In this document: positions 20,894 through 34,244 of the stretch, in pieces
How positions within the stretch are numbered: position 1 is the first letter of the stretch
Layout of the letters: the number at the start of each line of letters is the position of its first letter
Assembly: GCA_030280995.1 (NCBI GenBank)
Contig: JASXTE010000001.1
Coordinates: 7,267,001-7,331,000 of the forward strand
Length of the DNA stretch: 64,000 nucleotides
Source: Hemileia vastatrix
Lineage: Eukaryota > Basidiomycota > Pucciniomycetes > Pucciniales > Zaghouaniaceae
Direction: 5' to 3'
Translations under genes and position numbers: made by a program
Notes under the pieces: generated by a model
Told to the model about the DNA's origin: nothing
Seen by the model: the letters and a program-made list of their open reading frames with translations, nothing else
The model's database searches: none

Positions 20894-21007
20894 CATCAGA
20901 AAAAAGAAAGCTGGCACCTGCTAGCAGGATCCCACCCTTGACTGAACTATGGTAGTTCAATTGGGGGGAGGCACCTGTTAGCAGGTGCCAACATTTTTTT
21001 CCTGGTG
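20894..21007. mobile_element. CACCA-ended MITE, copy 2 (114 bp)
   Basis: Left end CATCAG, right end CTGGTG, flanked by GAT on both sides (20891-20893, 21008-21010), a 3-bp target duplication. Carries the same inner palindromes as copy 1: GGCACCTGCTAGCAGG on the left and GGCACCTGTTAGCAGGTGCC on the right. Lies in the 3' flank of the SET gene. Confidence 0.75.
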
Positions 21008-21185
21008 GATTATTTTATATTTTTGGGTTAAGATGTAGTGAATTTTTACTATGAATGATGGATATAAATAAACAGTAGCTACTATTTTTTTATTTTGTAA
21101 ATATATGTAATAATCAACACAAGATATATAAAAAAAGATTTTAAAAAAAGTAATGATATACAAGCAAAATAAATTGGATGCATAC

Positions 21186-22858
21186 CTACGATACTTGTGC
21201 TGCTGCTGCTGCTGATGGTGATGATGAAGATTGGGGCCTGACAATTTCATAAGATTTTGAAGCCCAAACCGATGAAGCAGTAGGATTCCGACTAAGTTGA
21301 TGAGCTACCGCAGTTTCAATACTATCGGGTCCTGATTCGATTGTATAAGCTTGAAATGCTCGAGTTGCATAGTATTTAGTAGACATAAAGCTGAAAAATA
21401 TAAAATATATGCAAAGGAAGGGAGAGAAGGAGGGTAAGATTATCAATACTAAGTCACAAGATTTTCGACCCCTGTTGAATGATAAAAAAGAAATTTATAT
21501 TGATATGTGTTTGTGGCTCACTCTGAATGAGCGCTAGAAATGTGTGCTGCATCAGCATATAATTGTGCTCGTCTTTCGATTTTAAAATTCATTCATTCAT
21601 TCAGTTTAATTTTTCAAAAAAAAAACCCAAGAAAAAAACCACCATTCTTACTCATACTTCATTTCTTCTTCATCCATTAGCGCGAGCACCGTTTCAATCA
21701 TTTGGATTGCTTGAGCACCTGATATGGCACCTGTAGGCCAATTGCTCAATCTACCTTTCAATGAGTTAATTTGACTGATTCTACCATCCGATATTAAGGA
21801 CTCGAAGTGATCTCTTGAGCAAGCCGAGCAAGTACATATAAAGCCATACAAGACCGATAAATATAACCTGGCCGAACCCCCCGCACAATAAAAAATGCAT
21901 CAATCAACAATGCTGCAGACAGAAAAATGTGTATATGAATTAAATACTAACAATCTCTCTTCCCTTGGTTGTTTAGAGTCATAATAATTGATCAAGATTT
22001 CTTCACCTGTATATTCAAGATTGAAGGATGTCCGATCTAGTCAACTATTACTCTCCATTTTTTCCTTTAAAAAACTCTTATCTTCAGCGGATTATTTTGC
22101 AGACCTTTTTGAATAGGTTTTACTGCATGGACAACCATGACTTTTAAGTTATCTCTCCATGTGTAAAGAGCATTAACGGCACCTAGACATCCATGATTAA
22201 GCCTTGAAATGGTTGAGAAGATACCTAAGTGATTATTTCCTGCATCGAGGGCGTTAGTCTGCAATATACATAATATATTCATGAGTCAAGATGAAGAGCA
22301 CATAAATATGACACGAAAATGAAACAAGAGGGAAAATGGATACACAACTTGTAAAATTCCTGCCAGCGGACTTAACTCCACACCTTCATGAGACCGATTC
22401 AACCAACAATTAGATAAGTTGAAAAATTGTTGTCGTTCATAGTCACTGAGATGATTGATGATATCCTCTAATATATTATGAGAATTTGGAATGGACTTTC
22501 GGTGGAGTCTTAGACGAAGAATGGGATGTTCTTTGAAAAGCAGCTCCCCAGGATGAATCTGGCGGTTAGCGATGATACCCCAGCCGCCGCCTCGATAGGG
22601 AATTTTGACAATTGAAGAAGCCGTTGAGTTGGGGAAACGGCGAGCAGGATCAACAAGAGGTTTGAGAGGGGGCCCAAAGGTGAAGATAGCAAGAAAATTA
22701 GGGTACAGAAAGTGGGTTATGAAGGAGTGGGGGTAAGGAGTGAAGAGAAGTGCGATGAGGATGACAAGGAGAGGATAGAGGTATGGCAAAGAGAAGTAGG
22801 AATGGGAAGAAGGAGGAGAGGAGATGGAAGGAGATTTGTGAAGTTTCTGATGGGACAT
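21186..22858 (-). CDS. SET-domain protein with an N-terminal membrane segment, SMYD/Set5-like
   Basis: Six exons: 22858-22349, 22258-22105, 22006-21952, 21867-21652, 21572-21522 and 21390-21186. They sum to 1191 nt (396 residues), with phases matching throughout. The SET domain starts near residue 90 (GGGWGIIANRQIHPGELLFKE). It continues with the cofactor and fold motif SRLNHGC in exon 2, the catalytic-Tyr segment GEEILINYYD in exon 3 and a post-SET cysteine group CTCSAC in exon 4. The family methylates lysines on histones or other proteins using S-adenosylmethionine. Residues 20-60 are strongly hydrophobic (LYPLLVILIALLF and a second stretch), suggesting membrane anchoring, unusual for a nuclear enzyme. 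Donor 1 is GTTGTG, and the exon 5 acceptor (GAAAG) is weak. Substrate cannot be inferred. Confidence 0.82.
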
Positions 22859-23540
22859 GTTAAAAACGATTTTGTTGAGAAGATTGTTACTGCAAGTATA
22901 ATTTGAGAGTGAAGTAAATGATTATTTGTTGTCAATGTAATGCTCTAATTTATATCACTAACAATACTTGATTCTCACTTGTGCACTCAACAGCTAGGTC
23001 ATTTACTAATTTTGGGCTTATGTTTCATTCCACTTTAAATCATGTTGACAAACAGTTCTTGATCCTAGTCCTTTTTCAGTGTTCCACCAAAATATTATTC
23101 CCTTTTAGAAGCTCCTCTTCCCAATCCTCTCAATCTATCTACTTGATTATAAATGCCACTGCTCACTGTTTGACAATTGCCACTCTCATGTCTTCTTTGG
23201 CCTTTGGCACATGGATTTTTCAAAAAGTTTCTTCAATATTGCATAATCAGCTAGGATCAGTTGCATATTGCATGAATCACATAATCTTGGGCAGTGGGAG
23301 CCTCATGCAGATTCACACTTGGGACTAAACTATATCTGTCAACTTGAAAGGCACCTCAATCATAAAGTGCCAAGTAATCTAATCTCCCTGGAATTTCTTC
23401 ACTCTACCTTGCACTCCACAAACTAGTCAAGTCTCACTGTTTTATTTCAACGTCTTAGTTAACCTAAGGTGGTAGCGTCTTTCTTAGCTTTCAACAATAA
23501 TCTAATTAAACCTCCTAAAGAATTGCAGTTTCCCTTCAAA
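22859..23540. promoter_or_regulatory. Shared upstream region of the divergent SET and PFD2 genes
   Basis: 680 bp between two divergent starts, presumably holding both promoters. An open frame at 22981-23328 has no recognisable features and is not called. Confidence 0.4.
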
Positions 23541-24273
23541 ATGGCAAGCGCAACCTCCTCAACCAGGCCTTCTGATCAAGGTACTTTATTTATTTATTTT
23601 AAAGACTTTTTGCTCCACATGACCAATTGTTTAACTGGATGCCTAGCATTGTAACAATTATGGAGTGTTAATTGGCATTGTAAATTTTGACTTTACTTTT
23701 TTTTTTTTTTTGATCCTGTAGAATTGGTTTCAACTGTACGAGGTTTGAGAGAAGAACTACAGACGATAGCGACGAAAGTAGCAGAGTTGGAACGAGATGG
23801 AGATGAACATGCGTAAGTGAAAAGTTATATTTCTGTTGTTAGTTTACAAAATGTATATGAGAATGCTAGAGAATGATATAGCATAAGTTTATTGGAAAGT
23901 TATGCATTTTGGTACTCAAATTAATACATGTATTGCCGATGAAATTTGTTGAACAGAATTGTCATTAGCACGTTACGAAAAGTGAAGGAGAAGAGTCCAG
24001 AGCGGAAATGTTTCCGAATGGTGGGGGGTGTTTTAGTAGAACGGACAGTGGCGGATGTTTTACCAGAACTAGAAATGAACATGGAGGGCATTGTTGGGAT
24101 CATTAAATCGCTGAGTGGGGCATTTAAAGCAAAAGTGAGTTGCTCATGCCACTGTTAGGTATTACCACCAATGTTGTGATGGTGTTGATGATGCTTTGGA
24201 TGGTGAACAGGAGGAAGAGCTAGAGGCTTACCAAACCAAGTGGAATGTAAAAATCGGACGCGGTGGAACATGA
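23541..24273 (+). CDS. PFD2: Prefoldin subunit 2
   Basis: Four exons: 23541-23580, 23722-23812, 23957-24134 and 24211-24273. They sum to 372 nt, 123 residues, phases consistent. Prefoldin is a hexameric cytosolic co-chaperone that passes nascent actin and tubulin to the TCP-1 chaperonin; subunit 2 is a beta-type subunit. The protein has an N-terminal helix (LREELQTIATKVAELERD), the beta-hairpin region (RKCFRMVGGVLVERTVADVLP), diagnostic for subunit 2, and a C-terminal helix (EEELEAYQTKWNVKI). Length fits the family (110-155). All introns have GT-AG ends. No sign of damage. Confidence 0.94.
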
Positions 24274-25143
24274 GGGTTGGTTTTTTGATCCTAATCCCAT
24301 GTTAGAGGGTGATATAGCGCGGGCTGCTTGGGTTAATGAATGCCACATTGATTACAAAAGTTCAAATTCACCTTGACTCAGATAAAAAAGGTGGGAAAAT
24401 TATTGTGAGACTGACTTCAAATATAAGCTCACAAGCCATCAAGAATTCATTGATTATATATATATACATATATATTTTTACTTTCTTCTTTTCATGTAAA
24501 GTTTATAAGCAATTGTTTCGTCCAATTTTGCGATTTCAAAGTTCTTTGTGGAATCACTTTAATGCTACCATATATATTCAAACATAAATCTGTAGCAGAT
24601 GATCTATTAAAGTGCCCTCTTTAAAGATTATCTAAATAAATCTGAATTTGAGAAGGTGCACAATACTCGTTCTATGTTTTCTAATTCAATTTTTACATCA
24701 AACTTGATCCATGTGTGAAGCTACATTAGCATGTGCCACCCTTCTTACACAGGCTAGTGATCAAAGATGGAACTTAAAGAGTTATGTGTAGTTGAATTTG
24801 GATGTCAAAATGGTAAGATGTAGATTCAGCTATTCTTGACCTATTTGATGTCACTTTTATTGAGCCAACCAAGAAAATAATAGACGGTGTAATTTTTAAG
24901 TGATCCATCATTAGAGGCCTACCATAAACAGTTAACTTTGGTACCTTTAATACATATTTCACAACAAGCTCAGAAAGCAGACTAAGTGTTTAATGGAAGG
25001 ACAGTAGATGCATGAATCTCATGTGGATAAAGATATTTATTAAAAGATGTTGGAATCGATCCAAAAGCAAGACCAAGGCGTGTAAAAAGAGAAGAAGCTT
25101 CAACCTTTTGAGTCGTCTTGCAGTTTGAGAGCTACGTTTCTAT
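24274..25143. other. Intergenic region downstream of PFD2
   Basis: AT-rich, with a short TATATATATACATATATAT tract near 24456. No further gene or repeat recognised. Confidence 0.5.
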
Positions 25144-25270
25144 ATACAGCTATTTGGGAAAACCTTGCTCTTTTTTTGCCCCTCATCCCCCGCCAAAAGC
25201 GGCTTAAACTCATGTTTTTAGTGGGGAGTGGAAGGCAAAAACACAGCAAGCTTTTCCCAAATAGCTGTAT
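25144..25270. mobile_element. Small palindromic MITE, family 2, copy B
   Basis: Near-perfect terminal inverted repeats: ATACAGCTATTTGGGAAAA at the left and TTTTCCCAAATAGCTGTAT at the right. Inner GCCCCTCATCCCCCGCCAAAA-like sequence matches copy A at 20225-20345. No coding capacity. Confidence 0.65.
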
Positions 25271-25403
25271 ATTTTTCGCCACTTGATTTTCACCACACAT
25301 CTGCCACGCTGAAACTGCACGTCTGCCACCAACACTACATCTTTGCACAAAGTTTTTTTTTTTTTTTTTCACACTGAACCCGGAAAATAAACTCATTTCA
25401 AAA

Positions 25404-25424
25404 AATAAAATAAAATAAAATAAG

Positions 25425-25457
<33 letters not shown>

Positions 25458-25507
25458 CTTTCTTGAGAGAATTGGTGGGTTTTTTTTTTTTTTTTTTTTT
25501 CTTTTTT
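25404..25507. repeat. Poly(A) and poly(T) runs in inverted arrangement
   Basis: AAAAT repeats lead into an A-run of about 30 (25424-25454), then 25 bp of unique sequence and a T-run of about 22 (25479-25500). The arrangement can fold back on itself and resembles two retroposed tails in opposite orientation, though simple slippage would also do. Confidence 0.5.
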
Positions 25508-26636
25508 CTGAAATGAATCTAGTTTTATTTTGGGTTGAATGTAAATCCTTTGAGCGAAAATGAAATGTTAGTGACAGACGTGTAATTATCAGCAAAGCAG
25601 CTGAAGTTTTTCAGTTGGACAAATTGACTACAGCTCAAACTACAAGAACCTGAAAAAATTGAAAACATCACAAATTTTACACGTCGTGCATGAATTTCGG
25701 GTTTTTGATTTGTTATCCAACAATGAGCCAAGACAAAGTTTAAAAAAAACCTAAGCATTTTTATGTCCTATGAAGTCTAGGTTTTGTAGCCAAGTCATTT
25801 TTCCCGGATATGACGTCCCAGCTTGCTATGGCTTAAATCCAATATTTTTCCACTAGGCAGTGTTGTGTAACCTTCACGTATATCCAATATCATATCATCG
25901 TATTAAACTTGATCTGCACCCAATAAATCATTCGATTGCTTACATACATATGACTCAAAGTTAAAAATTAGCATGTTCTATTCATTTTTATTTCCCCCTT
26001 CTTAATTTTTTTTCAAAAGAGCAAATTGACTTTTATTTTATTGTCATATCATCTTGTTGCTCATAAGTGTTCTACAAATATTCATTTCTTTGATAATTTG
26101 TGACTATGTGCTATTTCAACATCTACATCCCCTCCCCCATAATTGATAGGTTAAAATCTAGACTAGAATAATCATGATATTAATTGAGACGTGGCAGTTG
26201 AAAAATAGTGTGCACGGTGCAGTCGCAAATGGATCCACAGATTGGTGATGAGAAAAAAATAGATGATCATAATGCCCAAAAGATTGGATGTGCGATAAGC
26301 CTTTTGTTGTGCGGATTGGAAGCATCTAGCAGTGTTTTCATGCACATACTGTTCCTGAATGATCAACGAAAGTGTAGACTACCACCTAGGGTAAAAGACA
26401 TTTTTTCTACCCCTTTTGCTTGTGCATTCAACCTTGTTTTTAAGGTAATATTTTTTTAAATAAAAAGGTTGAATGAGATCAGGTAGCTTTTGGTCTTCCT
26501 TGATGGTATTGTTTACACTTAGACGAAGCCTTTCGTTTCATTTAGCTATATCTTTCCTCTTGTATCAGGTGTCTTGTAGAGTCAAAGGCGGAGGACTTAA
26601 GGGACTGCGTTTACTATTCCTGACATCTTCAAGCAT
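25508..26636. other. Intergenic region
   Basis: No gene or repeat recognised on either strand. Confidence 0.45.
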
Positions 26637-27507
26637 TCATCGGGGAGGAATATTGGGAGTTTTCCTGGACGTTAAACCCAAAGCTCGAGTGGGGAGTGAG
26701 TTGAATGTTGGGTTAAGGTAGTTATCGAATGAAGCATCCAAAGAATCGGTTTTACCTTCATTCAGGTCCTCCTTTGAAACACCCCGGCATCTAAAATCCC
26801 AATCGTCTTTCGACAAACCCAAAGATGAATTGTTTCCCAAATGTGAGCCTTTACCAGATTTCACTCGTGGTTGTGATCGTTTTCTAAATGAGCGATTCCT
26901 GGTGGAGGAAGGTTCCCGCGAGGATTTTTCTCTCAAAGTTGAAGCAACACCTAGATTGTGAAGCGGCCCAATTTTTTTTCTTTTTGCCTTGGAGCTAGGG
27001 AATCGTTTAAGAACTGTCAAATCAGACGAACTGGCAATCGCTGTGGGTGTTGACGTGAACATTGGGGAGGTATTGCTTTCACTGAAGCTTTCTTGCGAGG
27101 CACAAGCCAATACACTATCAAAGATATTGGAGGATAATTCTAGGGTAGAGGAGTCATTAAGAATAGAACTAGGGGAGTTGAGAAGATTGCCGTTGCTTTC
27201 GTCAAATACAGCAATGCTATTATTTAGAGAGGAGTCCAAGTACGAAGATGATTGGTTAATTTTGGGAGACGTTGCTTGCGTAGGTGACCTCAAAGAATTT
27301 GTAGAATGATTTCCCCTAAGTAGCTGCTAAAAAAATTTGTTCACCAAAATGTGGTCTTATTTATATAATGCCATTCAGACGTACTGATTTAGAAAGTTTA
27401 TATTTGATTACTTGAAAGATATTGCCGTGGTCGGAGTTAGCAATCAGATGATCATTCTCATCATGGTGGGTGACGTAGGAAGAAGAACGAGAATGTGCGG
27501 CAGACAT
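26637..27507 (-). CDS. Uncharacterised Ser-rich disordered protein
   Basis: Two exons on the minus strand, 27507-27412 and 27326-26637, joined in phase 0 across an 85-nt intron (GTAATC...TTTTTTTAG). The product is 261 residues. It starts MSAAHSRSSSYVTHHDEND, is rich in Ser, Asn and Thr, and has a basic patch (KAKRKK) followed by Arg/Ser-rich sequence (REKSSREPSS, RNRSFRKRSQPR). The C-terminal third (LSKDDWDFRCRGVSKEDL) is the least repetitive and the best candidate for a conserved motif. The basic clusters could be nuclear localisation signals. I do not recognise the family. Two consistent exons and no stops argue for a real gene. Confidence 0.55.
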
Positions 27508-28433
27508 TATTGAATTAAAGAAATTTAGATAAATTAATGAAGGAATAGAATAAAATAAAAGGTGTTTTCGCAAAGCAGTATCAAGTTCAGTCTACTCGGT
27601 GGAGATTGAAATCAGATGGGTCTTGATTACACAAAGGATAATGACAGAATTCTTTCCTGTAAGTTAATCCGATTTGGGAAGAACTTTGAAAAAGAAAACG
27701 TGAATTGGTGGCTTTAAATAGAGTAAAAATGCGCACATGGAAAACTGAACGAAATGGCTGAAATTGAAGTAAATACAATGCCCCAAATTTAATAACAATA
27801 CCCATATAGATGCAAATTATAAGTATCGGAACACCGTTTGAAAACTAGTTAGTTAGCAACACACAGAAAGAATCAGCCTCATGATGTTGGCTCATAGCCT
27901 ACCACTTGCAAAGGATGACGAAACTAGTCTACCACATGGACGCGATATGCTTTCAAGTGGCATATCTCAAGTTAAAATGACGATTTGAACACTGGATTTA
28001 TCAAGATTGACTTTTGGGCTTATTTCAAAAGAAGGTTGAAACGCTCAACCGACTAGAATCTTTCTCCTGATGTAGAACTTCTCTTTATTTTATTTACATT
28101 TTTCTTTTCCTTGGCAGAATGGCAAAAAATTATTGTTATACATTGAATCGAATGTATTGCGCATATTACCTGACAAAGTATGTACTAATGAGATTTTAAA
28201 TTTAGGGATGAAGAACCCCAGAATTATTAGGATACAAGATCGGTGCATTTTTTTTGGCTTGAGTGTAAAACTTAAGAACATGATGACCAGCCAAACTTTG
28301 CTTGATTCGATTTGAAGTAATGAGTTTTGAATGAATGAATGAATGCCTTATTATTGCGTGACCGGTAAAGTAACCAAGCGGATAGACACCCCCTCTTTAA
28401 TTTTACCAAAAACTTTACTCCTCCGATCGACAA
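27508..28433. other. Intergenic region
   Basis: AT-rich. Nothing recognised apart from short scattered ORFs that I do not believe. Confidence 0.4.
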
Positions 28434-28549
28434 TTAGCCAATGATCAAGTTTTCATTTCCACCTGGACCTCCAAAACCGTCTTCTAACTCCATTCTCACA
28501 GCTTCGATTTTCTCAGAAATGCCCTCTCTTCGTGTAATCCAGCCTCCTA
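28434..28549 (-). CDS. Possible 3'-terminal exon, gene unknown
   Basis: After a plausible acceptor (AATACTTAG) the minus strand reads GGWITRREGISEKIEAVR, then MELEDGFGGPGGNENLIIG and a TAA at 28434-28436. Composition looks protein-like and differs from the surrounding AT-rich DNA. I could not find upstream exons within 2 kb, so it may be a remnant or belong to a gene with a distant 5' part. Confidence 0.25.
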
Positions 28550-30588
28550 CTAAGTATTGCACTCATCTGGTCCCTGGACACTGGACTTAGAGACAACACA
28601 CTGGCAGGTGAACCATTACTAAAAACTAAACATTTTCCGAGGAAAATAACTGTCTATATTCAAAATTATATCTGTTATGAAAATTTTATGATGTTTTCTA
28701 ATTAATTTTTTTTTTCAATGCTGTAAAACATTTTCTTATCTTTTTCTCTTCCAATTATCATTGCATTTTTTAGTGTGGTAACTTTTGTTGGTAGATATTG
28801 AGTAAGAAAATCTAAAGTTTACAGTAGAGAAAGTAAAACACTCGAGAGCCCCCTAATGCGTTGCTAACTTAACTTCAATTCAAAAAAAATGTATAAGGAC
28901 ATACAAGTAATGAAAAGAGTAAAATGGGGGTGTAAAAGGTGGCAAAGCAGCACTTAAATTAATAACTAATTTCAGCCCATATTAAAAGGCTATGAGACAA
29001 AAAGATTTATAATAAGCTAGAATAAGAATGGACTGAGGGACTGATTGGCTTTGAAAGACTTGGAACTTGGAACTGATAAAGAAAGGATAAAAAGGACTTT
29101 GAACGTTATGAGTTAATATGAGTGGCAAAACAAAATAGGTGGAAAAAGTAGTACTAGTAAGCCACTCTTACATAGACTAATAATAGGAGACACTTGATAC
29201 TAGGTAATGGTGAATTATCAGTAGAGAAAAGATATTTAGATGAGAAATGAGCTCTTAGGAAACTAACGGCAAATTGTAGATAGAGAAAACACATTGCAGA
29301 TGAGATAAGGACACTAGTAGACTTTTAGATATGAGAGTAACTAATATAATGATTGTTTAAATTTAAAATGAGAAAACTAATTTATATGATAAACTTAATA
29401 GAAGAGATAGAGCTTAGACTGAACATCGGAAAGATGAAAACAACTTTGTTGCATAGTGGATGGAGACTAAAGTAAAAGGAAAAAGATTTTAAGTTACCAA
29501 TAAGGGTGTTGAATCTCTGCACAGATTAGCCATTAAAAACGAACCTATAAATTTTGAAAGAAATAAGCTATTTTAAATATATATATAAACCAACTTTTTT
29601 TGAGAAGGAATGGTTTGTGGCAAAAAGAAGGCTATGTCAATTTTGAAATGCCACAGTGCTGGAACTTGTGTGCTTTACGAATTGGAAATGGATTAAGTAT
29701 TGATATGGTTAAAATTGATTGCTGTTTTGTAATTGCTGATTTCACAAGCTTTGACAACCGCTAGTGTAGCAATAGTCTTGTTCTTCTTGATGAAAAATTT
29801 ATAAAGATACATTCTATCACTTTTCTTCGTTAAATTTTAGCAGATAAGACAGAAATAAGTTAGGAGAAGTGACAAAGTGAAAGAAATTAACATTCAGATA
29901 TTAATAAAAAAATAATTAGCAAAGAAGAAAGAAGCTATAATCTAGTTTGAGGAAAAGTTACTAACAATTTGTAATTATTATTAATAGGGATTTTATGGGC
30001 GTTAAATACTTATACAAAATTCAATATAGTGTTTCCTCCCAATAAAAATTATGTGGTAAATACCACATAGAGTTTAGATATTGTACATACATACATTGCA
30101 ACAATATAAGCAGCGATAAGGAAGATGATGGTGATAAAATACTAAGGTAGTTTTAGGTGATAAATCTCCTAAAGGTCTCAAGACTTCACTTTCTATGAGA
30201 TTTAGAGTGGATTTCCACTTTGAATCACTACCAGTCCGTTGGATTTGACAAGTATAATGATTTAGCTTTTATATATTCTAATATTGATCATTATAAAGTA
30301 CTTCCAATTGAGTTTGTGTTATTATCTGGAAGAGTTTGAGTAAATATTTGATGTAGCACTGGATATTGCATAAGATTAACTGACAATCTATAATGAACGA
30401 AATCTCTCTTTTATTTATAATTTTGAAGCAATCAACCAGAAAACTTTTATTAAGCAATTTTAGTGTAGTATTTAAATCAAATATCCTTTATTTCATCTTG
30501 TCTCACAAAAAGTTTTGCTTTATATTTCTACTGGAATTTTTCCATTTGCCCATTACTTTTTGCTTTAGCTGCCTCCATTACTTGTCTC
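28550..30588. other. Intergenic region upstream of the tryptophanyl-tRNA synthetase gene
   Basis: Very AT-rich with A-runs and no recognised gene or repeat. The promoter of the downstream gene must lie at its right end. Confidence 0.4.
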
Positions 30589-32051
<1,463 letters not shown>

Positions 32052-33309
32052 TATTTATAAATGGAGGGAAGAAAGAGGGAAGGGGGGGTTAACTTGATAA
32101 TCACTTCAATTTAAAAAAAAAATCTTTATATATTTTAAAGAAAAATTAGAATAGTGATTTGTGTGAAAAATAACATTAACAACAATAAAAACCTCGATTG
32201 GATAACAAGTCAAAAACACCAATCAAAAAACCCTATGCAAATCCACAATAATAATAATAAAAACCTTATTCATATCTTCAATAATGAAAAAACAGCAATA
32301 AAAAATAAAAAACATATATAAAAAACATAAAACAAAAGAAAAAACCAAAAGCTAGTCAAAAAACACCAGTCAAAAAAATAAAAATAAAAAAAAACACATG
32401 AAAAAATAAAAACATAAAAACACAAAAAAACATATATATATATATTGTATATTATGTTTATCTATCTATCTATATATCTACATAATGAATCAATTCCTAT
32501 AATTTTCTGGCATTCGCACCGGGGACTTGACTGACCCCGACTCACTCCACATTGAATACACGGGGCTGCGCGTCGCTAGATGCAGCAGCCCCCACTAGCA
32601 ATTTTCATTTCACCCTAAATCCCACACTAATTCGTGATTCCACTAAAATCCCATGCTGTGCATATGTAACGTGTGCTCATATATATCATCCACATCAAAT
32701 CAAATACCAATCAAAAAGCATAAAAAACATGAAAATAAAAACAAAAAAACAGCAACAAATTCAAAACAAATAAAAAAACATATAAAAATGATTAAAAATG
32801 ATTTTTTAAAACTTCTAAAAAAAGAAAGAAAAGCAGAAACAAAAAAAGAGGTAAGATATATATATATATATATATAACATAAAAAACCAATCAAAAAAAC
32901 ATTAAAAAATATTCAAAAAATTGCAATCAAAAAATATATCTTTAAAAAAACTTATAAAAAGAGGGGGTGTTATAAGGACACACCAGAACAGTAAATTGAA
33001 AGTGATGGGTGCACAATGGTGATGTCATTAATTTGAAGCTTTCAATTAAAATGTCCAACTCACACTTAAGACTTGTCAAGTCAGACTTTGATCTAACTGT
33101 AGTTTTTGTTTTCAAGAGCTATCAAATGTTGAAATTAAAACATAATTATATGGAAAGTACCAATACAAAATAAAATCATCCATGAATACATATATCAACT
33201 GAGAAACTAAGAGTTTAAGTAACAAACACAACAATATAATTAAGTATTTTTTATCAAAATCAGACTTGGGCTTTGCAAAAAGCTCTTGAAGTGAATTCAT
33301 TTTTCTACC
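32052..33309. other. A-rich low-complexity region with microsatellites
   Basis: Long stretches made of A-runs and CAAAAAA-like units, a TCTA/TATC tract near 32459-32480 and (AT)n near 32855-32877. A contrasting GC-rich segment lies at 32510-32600 and is listed separately. No gene. Confidence 0.6.
32510..32600. other. GC-rich island with a stable hairpin
   Basis: Within A-rich sequence this segment carries GCACCGGGGACTTGAC and GACCCCGACTCACTCC, then an inverted repeat GGGGCTGC (32562-32569) with GCAGCCCC (32586-32593). Could be a terminator, a small structured RNA or debris of a tRNA-derived repeat. No canonical tRNA fold was found. Confidence 0.35.
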
Positions 33310-33560
33310 TGTCAGCCAGGCTGTACCAGGAGCCCAGAAAATGTTATGTAAACTTATTGGACCTGAAAGTGAGTGTAAAACTATGTATTTAATTTATATA
33401 AATTAATATTATATTTCATAATAAAATTATATAAAATTATATTATTAAAATAAGTATTAAAATTATTTTATTATTATTAAGGGGTATCAATGTTAAGGGA
33501 TCCACAATTAAATTAATTGAAAGTAAAAGTAATTATACCTCAATTATCTTCCCTATTTAT
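33310..33560 (+). mobile_element. LTR fragment related to the E1 LTR
   Basis: Starts TGTCAGCCAGGCTGTACCAG, matching the E1 LTR start (TGTCAGCCAGGCTATTCCAG), and stays similar, with gaps, through AT-rich sequence for about 200 bp. The other LTR end was not found, so it is truncated. Confidence 0.6.
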
Positions 33561-33709
33561 TTTTGCTAATAATTGGGTTATTAGACCATTTACATGTCAA
33601 TGTTCACCTCTTATCTGACATTTTTATCCTCAATTTTTTATAACCACATCTTGGCCAGCTTTCTGGATGCATCAGCCCCCTTACCTTGCTGTGCACTCCC
33701 ATCCTGTCT

Positions 33710-33929
33710 GGCATCTGCAATTATATGTCATGTGACCTTCTGAAAAATCAATCAGTGATGTGATGAGTTTGGGATCAAGAATTAGGAATGGAAATTGGGG
33801 TATTAGAGGTGGGATAATGCATTATCCCACCTCTTATACCCCAATTTCCATTCCTGATTCCTGATCCCAAGCTCATCACATCCGTGATGGATTTTTAAGA
33901 AAGTCACATGACTTATAATTGCTGATGCC
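33710..33929. repeat. 220-bp near-perfect palindrome
   Basis: Two 110-bp arms meet at 33819/33820 (centre GGGATAATGCATTATCCC) with only scattered mismatches. Outer ends read GGCATC and GATGCC. Either a snap-back MITE or an inverted duplication. Confidence 0.75.
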
Positions 33930-34109
33930 ATCCTTAAGTCTTTCCTCACTCTATGCTACTTAATTTTGGTGGTGAAAACATAACATTTTTTTCTATTTAC
34001 ACACCCCACCTGCTCATTTGGTGGCAAATTCCCACTTCCCACTCATCATCTATACTTTCTACCAACAATAATAAAGCATCTCTCTACTAGGAAGAAACTT
34101 CACTCAGCT

Positions 34110-34244
34110 ATGAATGCTATCACTTTAAATTTAGCTGCTGACTATGATTCTGACTCGGGGTTGGAAGACACTTTAGTTTATATGTCTTTCAATGATCTTT
34201 ATGAAGAAGACACAGGAGAAAAAATCAGTGAACAAGATGTCTAG
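34110..34244 (+). CDS. Small acidic ORF next to the foldback element
   Basis: 44 residues, MNAITLNLAADYDSDSGLED at the start and EEDTGEKISEQDV at the end. The last part recurs in inverted orientation near 37640 (EEKISDLDV then stop), so it belongs to a repeated unit flanking the foldback. Coding is doubtful. Confidence 0.25.
   Translation: MNAITLNLAADYDSDSGLEDTLVYMSFNDLYEEDTGEKISEQDV

Noticed and set aside
22981..23328. 115-codon ORF between the SET gene and PFD2
   Set aside because: No motif, lies in the shared promoter region, and composition resembles intergenic DNA.
28133..28315. 60-codon ORF
   Set aside because: No start context, motif or splice partner; likely chance.
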